Assembly (NCBI GenBank): GCA_018223035.1
Contig: JAAEZD010000002.1
Coordinates: forward strand, 124,001-188,000
Length of the DNA: 64,000 nucleotides
From: Heliomarina sp018223035
GTDB taxonomy: Bacteria; Pseudomonadota; Alphaproteobacteria; Rhodobacterales; Rhodobacteraceae
Reading direction: 5' to 3'
The notes beneath the pieces were generated by a model. It was given only the letters and a program-made list of their open reading frames with translations. It was not told the origin of the DNA and made no database searches. Numbering within the stretch: position 1 is the stretch's first letter; each line of letters begins with the position of its first letter. Below are positions 7,294-15,524 of this stretch, in pieces. Made by a program: the position numbers and the translations under genes.

Positions 7294-8613
7294 GTGGACC
7301 TCAGGACATTCCCGACTTTCCGAGTAGCCGCCAGCGATCTGAACGGGCAGATGCGGGGCAAACGCGTACCCGGCTCTTATGCCGACAAGCTTGCCGAGGG
7401 CGTCGTCCGTATGCCGCTTTCGGTGCTGAACGTGGATCTCTGGGGGTCTGACATCAAAGACAGCCCGCTGGTGTTCGACAGCGGCGACGCCGACGGGGTC
7501 TTGCTGCCAACCGATCGCGGTGCGGTTCCGATGCCATGGCTGGCGACGGCTTCGGCGCTGGTTCCGATGGCAATGTACACCGATAAGGGCGACCCGTTCT
7601 TCGGAGATCCCCGCCACGCGCTGCAACAGGTGGTCGACCGCTACGCGGCGCGCGGATGGACCGCCATTGCCGCGACCGAGATGGAATTTACCCTGATCGA
7701 CGACAAGGGCTCGCTTCCCGAGGCACCGACAAACCCCGTCACCGGCCGCCCGGTCTATTCCAGCGCCATCCTCTCGGTCCGCCAGCTTGACGCCTTTGAT
7801 GAATATTTCACCGCGCTCTACGAGGCCTGCAACCAGATGGGCATTCCGGCGGATACGGTGATCTCCGAAACCGGTCTTGGCCAGTTCGAAGTCAACCTTG
7901 TCCATCAGGACGCGATGCGGGCGGCCGACGATGCGTGGCTCTTCAAGGCCTTGGTCAAAGGCCTCGCACGCAAACACGGTTTCGCCGCGACCTTCATGGC
8001 AAAGCCCTATGCCGACGATGCGGGTAACGGGATGCATGTCCATTTCTCGGTCGTGGACAAGGACGGGCAGAACATATTCGACGATGGCGGACCGCGTGGC
8101 ACCGATACCCTACGTCACGCGGTGGCGGGCTGCCTTGCCGCCATGCCGTCGAGCACGCTGATCTTTGCGCCGAACGGAAACTCCTATGACCGGTTGGTGC
8201 CCGGTGCCCATGCACCGGTCAGCGCGGTCTGGGCCTATGAAAACCGCACGGCGGCCATCCGCATTCCCGGCGGATCGCCCTCTGCCCGCAGGATCGAACA
8301 TCGCGTCGCCGGGGGTGACATCAACCCCTATCTCATGCTCGCAACCGTGCTGGGCGCGGCCCTGACCGGAATCGAGGACGGCATCGAACCGCCCGCCCCC
8401 ATCACCGGCAACGCCTACGAGAAAACCGGCGTCCCGCGCGTTGCCGCGACATGGGGCGAGGCCATCGACCGGATCGAGAATGACCCGCTGATGGCGCGTA
8501 TCCTGCCCACGGCAATGATCCAGAACCTCGTGATGACCAAGCGGCAGGAATTGGCGCGTTTCGCAGAAACCCCGCCCGAACGACACTGGATCAGCTACCT
8601 CGAAGCGGTCTGA
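7294..8613 (+). CDS. Glutamine synthetase family ligase (gamma-glutamylamine synthetase type), 1
   Basis: A 439-residue protein starting at GTG 7294. Glutamine-synthetase catalytic-domain motifs are present: ATEMEFTLID (metal-binding Glu), ETGLGQFEVNL (second Glu pair), GNGMHVHFS (metal/ATP His) and NRTAAIRIP (phosphate-binding Arg). The N-terminal beta-grasp domain is short, as in PuuA-like enzymes that join glutamate to putrescine or other amines using ATP rather than to ammonia. A second, diverged copy follows at 9359 with an amidotransferase and an amine oxidase, so the role is most likely gamma-glutamylation of an imported amine. Which of the two ligases takes which amine cannot be read from sequence. 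Cytoplasmic. Confidence 0.9.
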   Translation: MDLRTFPTFRVAASDLNGQMRGKRVPGSYADKLAEGVVRMPLSVLNVDLWGSDIKDSPLVFDSGDADGVLLPTDRGAVPMPWLATASALVPMAMYTDKGDPFFGDPRHALQQVVDRYAARGWTAIAATEMEFTLIDDKGSLPEAPTNPVTGRPVYSSAILSVRQLDAFDEYFTALYEACNQMGIPADTVISETGLGQFEVNLVHQDAMRAADDAWLFKALVKGLARKHGFAATFMAKPYADDAGNGMHVHFSVVDKDGQNIFDDGGPRGTDTLRHAVAGCLAAMPSSTLIFAPNGNSYDRLVPGAHAPVSAVWAYENRTAAIRIPGGSPSARRIEHRVAGGDINPYLMLATVLGAALTGIEDGIEPPAPITGNAYEKTGVPRVAATWGEAIDRIENDPLMARILPTAMIQNLVMTKRQELARFAETPPERHWISYLEAV

Positions 8614-8650
8614 CCCCCTTGCCCGTCCACCGGGCCTTCGATACCCTTGT

Positions 8651-8662
8651 TTTGATCATAAA
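8651..8662. promoter_or_regulatory. Second TTTGATCA site before the amidotransferase gene
   Basis: TTTGATCATAAA shares the 8-mer TTTGATCA with the perfect palindrome at 7212-7225 and is 13-25 bases before the ATG at 8676. The right half is imperfect. Its position within a 62-base intergenic gap suggests a second operator or internal promoter, but an 8-mer match can also arise by chance; the same 8-mer occurs inside phaR. Confidence 0.35.
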
Positions 8663-8675
8663 TGACATGTGACTC

Positions 8676-9359
8676 ATGAAAATCGGCATCTTGCAAACTG
8701 GCCACGCGCCTGACGAACTCCTTGAGAGCTTCAAGGACTATGACGTGATGTTCCAGAACCTCCTTGGCGGGAACGGCTTTGAATTCGAAACCTACAGCGT
8801 TGTCGACGGGGTCTTCCCCCCGGGCGCGGATGCCTGCGATGGCTGGCTCATCACTGGCTCGCGCCACGGCGCCTACGAGGATCACCCCTGGATCCCGCCG
8901 CTCGAAAACCTGATCCGCGACATACATGCACGCAAGCTGCCGCTGGTCGGGATATGCTTTGGCCACCAGATCATCGCGCAGGCGCTTGGCGGCAAAGTCG
9001 TAAAGTATGATGGCGGCTGGGCAGTCGGGCGTGTCGAATACGACATGGGCGGCGAAAAGCGTTTCGTGAATGCCTGGCACCAGGACCAGGTCATCGACCT
9101 GCCCCCCGGGGCGCGTGTCGTCGGCGGCAATGACTTTTGCAAGCACGCGATCCTGGCCTATGACGATACGATCTGGACAATGCAGCCGCATCCGGAATAC
9201 GGCGCAGATTTCATCGAGGGCCTGATCGATACGCGCGGCAAGGGTGTCGTGCCGGAAGACCAACTGAATAAAGCCCGCGAAGAGCTGCGCAAGGGCCCGA
9301 CCGACAGCCCCGCGATTGCCCGCGAGATGGCTGAATTTTTCAAGAAAGAGAGGGCCTGA
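8676..9359 (+). CDS. Class I glutamine amidotransferase-like hydrolase
   Basis: A 227-residue type 1 GATase fold: the nucleophile elbow is GICFGHQ and the catalytic His-Glu is in QPHPE. It is a stand-alone domain, so it probably hydrolyses a gamma-glutamyl amide directly rather than feeding ammonia to a synthase domain. In the Puu pathway the matching step is PuuD, which releases glutamate from gamma-glutamyl-GABA; this protein is shorter than PuuD and closer to the GMP-synthase-like GATases common in roseobacters. It overlaps the downstream ligase by one base (TGATG), evidence for tight coupling. Cytoplasmic. Confidence 0.88.
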   Translation: MKIGILQTGHAPDELLESFKDYDVMFQNLLGGNGFEFETYSVVDGVFPPGADACDGWLITGSRHGAYEDHPWIPPLENLIRDIHARKLPLVGICFGHQIIAQALGGKVVKYDGGWAVGRVEYDMGGEKRFVNAWHQDQVIDLPPGARVVGGNDFCKHAILAYDDTIWTMQPHPEYGADFIEGLIDTRGKGVVPEDQLNKAREELRKGPTDSPAIAREMAEFFKKERA

Positions 9360-10717
9360 TGGCCGACTGGACCGACAAGCTTCCGCAACCTGCCCGCGAT
9401 TTTCTCGAAGGGCGGCGGTTGGACGAAGTCGAATGTATCGTTTCCGATCTTCCGGGCATCGCGCGCGGCAAGGCCGTGCCGGCATCAAAATTTGCTCGTC
9501 AGACGTCATTTCACCTGCCTGACAGCATCTTTTTCCAGACGATCACCGGTGACTGGGGCGAAGCGGCCGGCGAGGAAGGTTTCATCGAGCGCGACATGAT
9601 CCTCAAGCCTGACATGTCGACGGCAACCGCCGCGCCATGGACGGGCGACTGGACGCTTCAGGTGATCCACGACGCCTATGACCGCGACGGCGATGCAATC
9701 CCGTTCAGCCCGCGAAATGTGCTGAAACGCGTGGTGGATCTCTACCATAAACAAGGCTGGAAGCCGGTGGTCGCGCCCGAGATGGAATTCTTCCTCGTCG
9801 CGCGAAATCTCGACCCGGCCAAGGAAATCATGCCGATGATGGGCCGTTCGGGTCGCCCCGCGGCCGCGCGTCAGGCTTACTCCATGACAGCGGTGGATGA
9901 ATTCGGGCCCGTCATCGACGATATCTATGACTTTGCCGAGGCGCAGGGTTTCGAAATCGACGGTATCACGCAGGAAGGCGGCGCCGGCCAGCTTGAAATC
10001 AACCTGCGCCATGGCGATCCGGTCAAACTGGCGGACGAAGTCTTTTACTTCAAGCGGCTGATCCGAGAGGCCGCACTGCGCCACGACTGTTTTGCAACTT
10101 TCATGGCAAAGCCCATCGCGGATGAACCGGGCAGCGCCATGCATATCCATCATTCGATCATCGACATGGAAACCGGCCGTAATCTATTTGCCGGGCCGCA
10201 GGGTGGCGACACGGATGCCTTTTTCAACTTCATCGCCGGGCTTCAGCAGCACCTGCCATCGGCCATCGCCGTGCTCGCTCCCTATGTGAACAGCTATCGC
10301 CGGTACGTGAAAGACCATGCCGCTCCGATCAACCTTGCCTGGGGGCGCGACAACCGGACAACCGGCATCCGTATCCCCCTGTCGGGACCGGACGGCCGCC
10401 GCATCGAGAACCGGCTCGCCGGGATGGACTGCAACCCCTACCTGGGGATCGCGGCAAGTCTGGCCTGCGGCTACCTCGGCCTTGTCAACGAGTTGCGCCC
10501 TGAAAAACAGTTTCGTGGTGACGCCTATGACGGCGACAGCGATATCCCCGCCGTTCTCGGTCAGGCGCTCGACATGTTCGACGAGGCAACCGAACTGCAT
10601 GAAATCCTCGGCCCGGAATTTGCCCGCGTCTATTCCATCGTCAAGCGCACCGAGTACCAGGAATTCCTTCAGGTCATCAGCCCTTGGGAACGCGAACATC
10701 TCTTGCTGAACGTCTGA
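9359..10717 (+). CDS. Glutamine synthetase family ligase (gamma-glutamylamine synthetase type), 2
   Basis: A 452-residue paralogue of the ligase at 7294. Motifs in order are LDEVECIVSDLPGIARGKAV in the N-terminal domain, APEMEFFLV, EGGAGQLEINL, GSAMHIHHS and NRTTGIRIP. It carries all the usual metal and ATP ligands, so it should be active. It differs from copy 1 in the substrate-facing HHS after MHI and in a longer N-terminal domain, consistent with a different amine partner. Expressed with the amidotransferase upstream (1-base overlap) and the FAD enzyme 4 bases downstream. Confidence 0.9.
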   Translation: MADWTDKLPQPARDFLEGRRLDEVECIVSDLPGIARGKAVPASKFARQTSFHLPDSIFFQTITGDWGEAAGEEGFIERDMILKPDMSTATAAPWTGDWTLQVIHDAYDRDGDAIPFSPRNVLKRVVDLYHKQGWKPVVAPEMEFFLVARNLDPAKEIMPMMGRSGRPAAARQAYSMTAVDEFGPVIDDIYDFAEAQGFEIDGITQEGGAGQLEINLRHGDPVKLADEVFYFKRLIREAALRHDCFATFMAKPIADEPGSAMHIHHSIIDMETGRNLFAGPQGGDTDAFFNFIAGLQQHLPSAIAVLAPYVNSYRRYVKDHAAPINLAWGRDNRTTGIRIPLSGPDGRRIENRLAGMDCNPYLGIAASLACGYLGLVNELRPEKQFRGDAYDGDSDIPAVLGQALDMFDEATELHEILGPEFARVYSIVKRTEYQEFLQVISPWEREHLLLNV

Positions 10718-10721
10718 ACCC

Positions 10722-12026
10722 ATGGATCTGCTTTATTCGAACGACAAAAAAGGCCAGTACCCGGACAGCTGGTACGCGGCAACGGCCAAGCCCATGGACC
10801 CGTTCCCCCCGCTCAAGGGAGAGACCCGCGCCGATGTCTGTATCGTGGGCGCGGGCTATACCGGGCTTTCCGCCGCTCTGCATCTTGCCGAGGCCGGTCT
10901 CGACGTGGTCCTGCTCGAGGCGCAGCGCGTCGGCTTTGGTGCGTCCGGCCGCAATGGCGGTCAGCTAGGCAGTGGTCAGCGGCAGGAACAGGATGTCGTT
11001 GAAAAGATGGTTGGCGACGCGGATGCCGCCAAACTCTGGGCACTGGCCGAAGACTCCAAGGCCTTGGTCAAGGGGCTGATCGCGCGAAACGAGATCGACT
11101 GCGATATCAAGCCGGGCGTGGCCCATACCGGGTTCAACGACCGCGAAACCCGCGAGATGCACGAATACGCTGAACATCTCAGCACCCGCTATGGCTATGA
11201 CAAGATCGAGCTTCTCGATGAGGAGGCCTGCCATGCCATGTGTCCCTCACCCGCCTACAAGGGCGGCATACTGGACACGGATGCGGCGCATCTGCATCCG
11301 CTGAACTATGCGCTCGGGCTGGCGCGGGCGGCGCATAAAGCAGGCGTGCGCATTTATGAGGGCGCGCATGTTCACCACATCGACGAAGGCCGCCCCGCGA
11401 CCGTCCAAACCGATAGCGGCAAAGTGCAGGCCGACCATGTGATCCTTGCCTGCAACGGCTATCTCGGCTCGCTGAACCGCAAGGTCGCGGCGCGCGTCAT
11501 GCCGATCAACAATTTCATTGCCGCCACCGAACCCCTCGGAGATGAGGCCGACCGCGTGCTGGCCCGGGACGTCGCCGTTGCCGATACGAAATTCGTCATC
11601 AACTATTTCCGCCTGAGCGCCGACAAACGGCTCCTGTTCGGCGGTGGCGAAAGCTATGGTTACCGTTTCCCGGCCGATATCGCCGCAAAGGTGCGCAAGC
11701 CAATGGTCGAGATCTTTCCGCACCTGCGCGATATCCGTATAGACTACGCTTGGGGTGGAACGCTTGGCATTACAATGAAACGCCTGCCTTACCTGACCCG
11801 GCTCGCACCGAACGTTCTGTCGGCTTCGGGCTATTCCGGCCACGGTGTCGGCTCGGCCACGCAGGCCGGGCAGCTCATGGCCTTGGCGGTTCAGGGCGAA
11901 AGCGACGGTTTCGATACGATGGCGCGCATTCCGACGACGCCTTTCCCCGGCGGTGCCGCCTTTAGAAATCCCATGCTCATTCTCGCGATGACATGGTTTT
12001 CCATGCGCGACCGGCTCGGCATCTAA
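10722..12026 (+). CDS. FAD-dependent amine oxidoreductase (gamma-glutamylputrescine oxidase type)
   Basis: A 434-residue DAO-family flavoenzyme. The dinucleotide-binding motif VGAGYTGLSAA begins near residue 42 and is followed by GFGASGRNGGQLG, the usual flavin-contact stretch of PuuB/OrdL-like proteins. Near the C terminus SGYSGHGVG closes the FAD site. In the Puu pathway the enzyme oxidises the glutamylated amine to an aldehyde with release of H2O2. The clustering with two ligases and an amidotransferase supports that role here. The aldehyde dehydrogenase that should follow (PuuC type) is not in the window. No signal peptide; cytoplasmic or membrane-associated. Confidence 0.9.
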   Translation: MDLLYSNDKKGQYPDSWYAATAKPMDPFPPLKGETRADVCIVGAGYTGLSAALHLAEAGLDVVLLEAQRVGFGASGRNGGQLGSGQRQEQDVVEKMVGDADAAKLWALAEDSKALVKGLIARNEIDCDIKPGVAHTGFNDRETREMHEYAEHLSTRYGYDKIELLDEEACHAMCPSPAYKGGILDTDAAHLHPLNYALGLARAAHKAGVRIYEGAHVHHIDEGRPATVQTDSGKVQADHVILACNGYLGSLNRKVAARVMPINNFIAATEPLGDEADRVLARDVAVADTKFVINYFRLSADKRLLFGGGESYGYRFPADIAAKVRKPMVEIFPHLRDIRIDYAWGGTLGITMKRLPYLTRLAPNVLSASGYSGHGVGSATQAGQLMALAVQGESDGFDTMARIPTTPFPGGAAFRNPMLILAMTWFSMRDRLGI

Positions 12027-12059
12027 GCCCACCCCATCCCCGACGTTCCGACATGAACC

Positions 12060-12085
12060 AGCCTTGCGACATGAAAATGTCACAA
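12060..12085. repeat. Left copy of a 26-bp direct repeat flanking an AT-rich insert
   Basis: This 26-base block matches 13330-13355 in 23 of 26 positions, including the uninterrupted 16-mer CATGAAAATGTCACAA, in the same orientation. The two copies bracket the AT-rich gene at 12185-13108. The left copy follows the FAD-enzyme stop by 33 bases. It may be an attachment-type duplication or a small dispersed repeat. Confidence 0.7.
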
Positions 12086-12184
12086 CCGAAAGAGCAATAA
12101 GCTACGCGTCGCGTATAAAGTTTTGACAGAGCTCACTTTCAACTGCCAACCAATAGTAAATAAACTTTCCAAGTGTACGCTATT

Positions 12185-13108
12185 TCAGTAAAATGAAAAG
12201 CCGTCTTCTCCGTTGAAATTGACAATAATGTTCCTCCAGGTAGGATATTTTTCATCTTGGAGACCGAATCCATTAGCACTACAGAGTAGGATTGCTTCAC
12301 GAGCGACACGGAAAGCTTCTAACTGATTTTCTTCTTTTGGTTCATTCTCAGCGTTTTGATAAAGAATAAGTCCGATTGAACGCGCGTGAGGCGCAAATCT
12401 CACGTTCCACTGAAATGATAACTTAATATTTTCCCGCCGCGCTTCTTCATTCATTTCATCAGCATTCACACAAGCGCTCAGAGCAGAGGAAATAGCAGCT
12501 TTATCAGCGTAACTTAAGACAGAATAGTCAGCGTCCGTTTTAGTTGTAATCCCCCCTAAGGCCTGCGCCAACGCATCGTCCACCAAATCGGAAGTCTCGG
12601 CTTCACCTTCCAACTTTCGCACAAGCGCCATCAGCGCCAAATTCTCGTTATATAGACGGTTGTTCTCCGAACTAATCCGTTGGTTTTCATCGAAAATTTC
12701 GGCACCCAAGGCGCTGTCGCGAAGCATCAAAACAATTTCGTATGCAAGCTGCGAAGTATTCAAACAGCTTCCCTGAATTATCCCATCGCTGGTCGCTGAG
12801 AATAACTTCCAATCGCCATCAATCCGCGAGATATAAATCGAATCTTCGAAGCCTTCACCGCCAAGGATTTTGAAGCCATTAGACGTTTCCTCGACTTGCG
12901 CGTCAGGCAAACCTCGGCTCACAGTCGTAAAACGGCCTTGGCTTTCGAACATCATAATCGGAAAATTTCGTTCTTCGGATGAATTCACTCCCAAATCGAA
13001 TACACAATGAAATGACGTCATTGAATCCATAAAACTGTCCAATTCCTCCTGCGCAGCTGAGGCACTTGGCGCAATAGATAGGACAAAGGGAAGTAGGAAG
13101 CGTATCAT
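12185..13108 (-). CDS. Secreted protein with coiled coil and TolA-like C-terminal domain (AT-rich, probably acquired)
   Basis: A 307-residue protein. Residues 1-18 form a signal peptide (cleavage near SASA). Residues 20-130 are a unique extracytoplasmic region; 140-185 is Glu/Asn/Leu-rich and probably coiled coil. From about residue 205 to the end the pattern (ISSALSACVN, then AREAILLCSANGFGL, EKYPTWRNI and VNFN) matches, as I recall them, the C-terminal domains of alphaproteobacterial TolA proteins, including the two cysteines. Codon usage is strikingly AT rich beside its neighbours, and near-identical repeats bound the gene. There is no membrane anchor, so this is not TolA itself. It could bind TolB or block Tol/colicin-type import, which is inference. 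Confidence 0.7.
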   Translation of the reverse strand: MIRFLLPFVLSIAPSASAAQEELDSFMDSMTSFHCVFDLGVNSSEERNFPIMMFESQGRFTTVSRGLPDAQVEETSNGFKILGGEGFEDSIYISRIDGDWKLFSATSDGIIQGSCLNTSQLAYEIVLMLRDSALGAEIFDENQRISSENNRLYNENLALMALVRKLEGEAETSDLVDDALAQALGGITTKTDADYSVLSYADKAAISSALSACVNADEMNEEARRENIKLSFQWNVRFAPHARSIGLILYQNAENEPKEENQLEAFRVAREAILLCSANGFGLQDEKYPTWRNIIVNFNGEDGFSFY

Positions 13109-13432
13109 GTCGATCTCTCAGTTGGGTTCTTAATTTATTAAGGATGTACATCAGGCTCACAACGGATTTTACGTGCGACCGGCTATTTTCTTATGGCTGT
13201 CACTCAAGTGTCGCGTTGTCCTGAGGCATCAACGAATACGGCCCTCGCAGCGCGAACGTTGGCGCACGCAGCCGATGATATTCTTGGCGACACCCCAGTA
13301 TCAGACGCGGGGGACGCACACACTTAAACGGCCCTGCGCCATGAAAATGTCACAAGGTTGAGGCAGATTCCGCTTTGTCGTAATCGCTAATTGTTTTACC
13401 TTTCCCAAAGGTTCAATTAAGGAAATCGAAAT
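13109..13432. other. Non-coding stretch with a possible 44-codon remnant and the right repeat
   Basis: No convincing gene. A reading frame 13193-13327 (+), starting MAVTQVSRCPEAS and ending DAGDAHT, has native-like GC-rich codon use, unlike the AT-rich gene beside it, and may be the tail of a gene broken when the insert arrived. The right copy of the direct repeat is at 13330-13355. The last 75 bases are the leader of the aminotransferase gene. Confidence 0.4.
13330..13355. repeat. Right copy of the 26-bp direct repeat
   Basis: Matches 12060-12085 in 23 of 26 positions, same orientation. It stands 78 bases before the DegT-family gene. See the left copy for interpretation. Confidence 0.7.
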
Positions 13433-14626
13433 ATGAGGCAAGCTCCGGACGTCCATCAGGCTGAACCCATTCCCGAATCCGCGCGCGAAGCTATCGATGC
13501 GCTGCTGCAATCGGGCGATCTTTTCCGCTACACCGCACCAGAGAACGCCCCCGTCGCGCTGCTCGAGGCTGAGTTTGCCGAGCTGCTCGGGTCAAAATAC
13601 GCGCTTGCGGTCTCTTCCTGTTCCGCCGCGCTGTTCCTGTCGCTGAAGGCGCTGGATTTGCCGAATGATGCGCGCGTTCTGATCCCCGGCTTTACCTTTG
13701 CAGCCGTCCCTTCGGCTGTGGTTCACGCCGACTGCTACCCGGTTCTTTGCGAGGTCGGCGAAAACTACCGGATCGATCTGGAGGACTTCAAAGCCAAGAT
13801 CGACGACGATATCTCGGCTGTTATCATCAGCCACATGCGGGGCCATACCTCGGACATGGATGCGATCATGGCGATCTGCGATGCGCGGAATATTCCCGTG
13901 ATCGAGGACGCGGCCCATTCGCTCGGCACCACGTGGCACGGGCAGAACATCGGGACTATCGGCAAGATCGGTTGTTTTTCTTTCCAGTCCTACAAGATGA
14001 TCAATGCCGGCGAAGGCGGTATCCTGATCACCGACGACCCCGATCTCGTGGCCCGTGCGATCATCATGTCCGGCGCTTACGAGCATAACTGGAAGAAACA
14101 TCCCGTCCTGCACGACGCCTTTGCCAAATGGCAGAACAAGGTGCCGCTTTATAATCTCCGGATGGGCAACCTGTCGGCAGCGGTCATTCGTCCGCAACTG
14201 CCGGAACTGGCGCGCCGGGTCCGCGACGGGCGCGATGGGCACGATTATGTGGCAACACGTCTGAACGCCTCACCGTATATCGACGTCCCTGCCAAGCTGA
14301 CCCCCGAAGAACGTGCCCCGGATTCCATCCAGTTCAACCTTGTCGGTCTGGAAGATGCCGAAATCACCACCTTTTCGGCCGCCGCCGAAGCCCGTGGCGT
14401 CAAGGTCCAGATCTTTGGACGCTCTTCCGACAATGCGCGGGCATTCTGGAACTGGCAGTTCATTCCCAACCTGCCTGAATTACCCCAGACCCGGGCCATG
14501 CTGATGCGCGCCTGCGATGTCCGGCTCCCCGTGCATCTCAGCCGCGACGACTATGACGCGGTCGCCGAAATCCTGCTCGATGCGATCGATCAGGCCACAC
14601 AGCCGTCACGCGCTTACGGAACGTGA
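13433..14626 (+). CDS. DegT/DnrJ/EryC1/StrS-family PLP aminotransferase
   Basis: A 397-residue fold-type I PLP enzyme of the sugar aminotransferase group. Visible elements are AVSSCSAALFLSL (phosphate-binding turn), IPGFTFAAVPSAV, VIEDAAHSLG (Asp159 to the pyridine nitrogen) and FSFQSYKMINAGEGG with Lys188 as the likely Schiff-base lysine. The family usually aminates keto-sugars for surface polysaccharides or antibiotics, but no sugar-nucleotide genes are nearby, so the substrate is open. A TetR-type regulator gene follows 138 bases downstream. It is the first native gene after the AT-rich insert. Confidence 0.88.
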   Translation: MRQAPDVHQAEPIPESAREAIDALLQSGDLFRYTAPENAPVALLEAEFAELLGSKYALAVSSCSAALFLSLKALDLPNDARVLIPGFTFAAVPSAVVHADCYPVLCEVGENYRIDLEDFKAKIDDDISAVIISHMRGHTSDMDAIMAICDARNIPVIEDAAHSLGTTWHGQNIGTIGKIGCFSFQSYKMINAGEGGILITDDPDLVARAIIMSGAYEHNWKKHPVLHDAFAKWQNKVPLYNLRMGNLSAAVIRPQLPELARRVRDGRDGHDYVATRLNASPYIDVPAKLTPEERAPDSIQFNLVGLEDAEITTFSAAAEARGVKVQIFGRSSDNARAFWNWQFIPNLPELPQTRAMLMRACDVRLPVHLSRDDYDAVAEILLDAIDQATQPSRAYGT

Positions 14627-14637
14627 GACACTTAAAA

Positions 14638-14664
14638 GACCCCGCCCAGTATGTGGTCGGGGTC
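14638..14664 (+). terminator. Hairpin after the aminotransferase gene
   Basis: A 7-bp stem GACCCCG (14638-14644) with CGGGGTC (14658-14664), loop of 13 bases, 12 bases after the stop codon. No long T-run follows, so termination may be weak. Confidence 0.45.
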
Positions 14665-14681
14665 CCCTTGCAAAAACTTTC

Positions 14682-14757
14682 ACAACGAAAAAGTTGTAAA
14701 TACTGGCTTGAGAGCTAAGCCAAACATGATGAATACTTGGTTATATTTAGACCAGGT
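14682..14757. promoter_or_regulatory. Inverted repeats in front of the TetR-family gene
   Basis: Two dyads lie in the leader of the regulator: ACAAC (14682-14686) with GTTGT (14693-14697), and ACTTGGT (14735-14741) with ACCAGGT (14751-14757, 6 of 7 paired). The second is 7 bases before the chosen ATG and is well placed for autorepression by the TetR protein. Inference from position and symmetry only. Confidence 0.35.
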
Positions 14758-14763
14758 TCCATT

Positions 14764-15432
14764 ATGAATAGACATTCAGGCCAATCGGCCCGCAAGCATC
14801 AGATTGTCTTGGGGGCATTCCAAGCATTGCGAAAGTCGGGATTGCCCAACCTTTCCTATGACGCGGTCGCCCACGAAGCAGGGATGACGCGTCAGCTCGT
14901 CCGCTATCACTTCGACCGGCACGAAGACCTTATGATCGCGGTCTGCGATTACCTCGCTTCCCTCTACCGCGAAGCCCTTGTCTCGACCGCCGGAAAGCTC
15001 AACGGATCGGCGCGGGTAGACGCTTTTCTCGATTTTTACTTCGATTTTCTCGATAACACGCCGAAACCGCGGGACGATCAGATCTATGATGCCATGCTCT
15101 GCATGGCCGCGCGGTCAGAACCGATAAAGCATCAGCTACAAGGGCAGTACAAGATGATCGGTCAGGTCCTCAGCCAGGAATTCGAGGTTCAGTATTCCGA
15201 ACTCGACGCCGCCTCGGCAGAAGAACTTTCCTACCTCTTCGTGTGTCTCATGTACGGCCACTGGAAGATGGTCGCATCGCTGGGTTTCGCCGAAAAACAC
15301 CGTCACATCAGTCGTCAGGCGATGGACCGCCTGATTCGCTCATATCGGGAACAAGCGGCGGTAAACGAGGTTACAGTCTGGGCGTGTGAGCCCGAGAAGA
15401 AACTTTCGGATCGAAAAATTCCTCAACCTTGA
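14764..15432 (+). CDS. TetR/AcrR-family transcriptional regulator
   Basis: A 222-residue regulator. The N-terminal helix-turn-helix reads LSYDAVAHEAGMTRQLVRYHF (the recognition part is AGMTRQLVRYHF), followed by the usual HEDLM helix start. The C-terminal region is a helical ligand-binding domain with no recognised subtype. ATG 14764 (MNRHSGQSARK) is preferred to the upstream TTG at 14737, because the family starts shortly before the HTH. Candidate operators lie just upstream. Its target could be the aminotransferase gene before it or itself. Confidence 0.88.
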   Translation: MNRHSGQSARKHQIVLGAFQALRKSGLPNLSYDAVAHEAGMTRQLVRYHFDRHEDLMIAVCDYLASLYREALVSTAGKLNGSARVDAFLDFYFDFLDNTPKPRDDQIYDAMLCMAARSEPIKHQLQGQYKMIGQVLSQEFEVQYSELDAASAEELSYLFVCLMYGHWKMVASLGFAEKHRHISRQAMDRLIRSYREQAAVNEVTVWACEPEKKLSDRKIPQP

Positions 15433-15441
15433 ATTGAAGAT

Positions 15442-15460
15442 TGCCTTTACTTTTAAGGCA
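15442..15460. terminator. Small hairpin between convergent TetR and phaR genes
   Basis: TGCCTT (15442-15447) and AAGGCA (15455-15460), 6-bp stem with a 7-base loop, in the 92-base gap between convergent genes. Could serve either direction; weak. Confidence 0.3.
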
Positions 15461-15524
15461 TAAATTGCAGGTCATTACACCGCATAGCTCCCTGCCCCTT
15501 TTTCATTCCGAAACTTTTTCAGGC

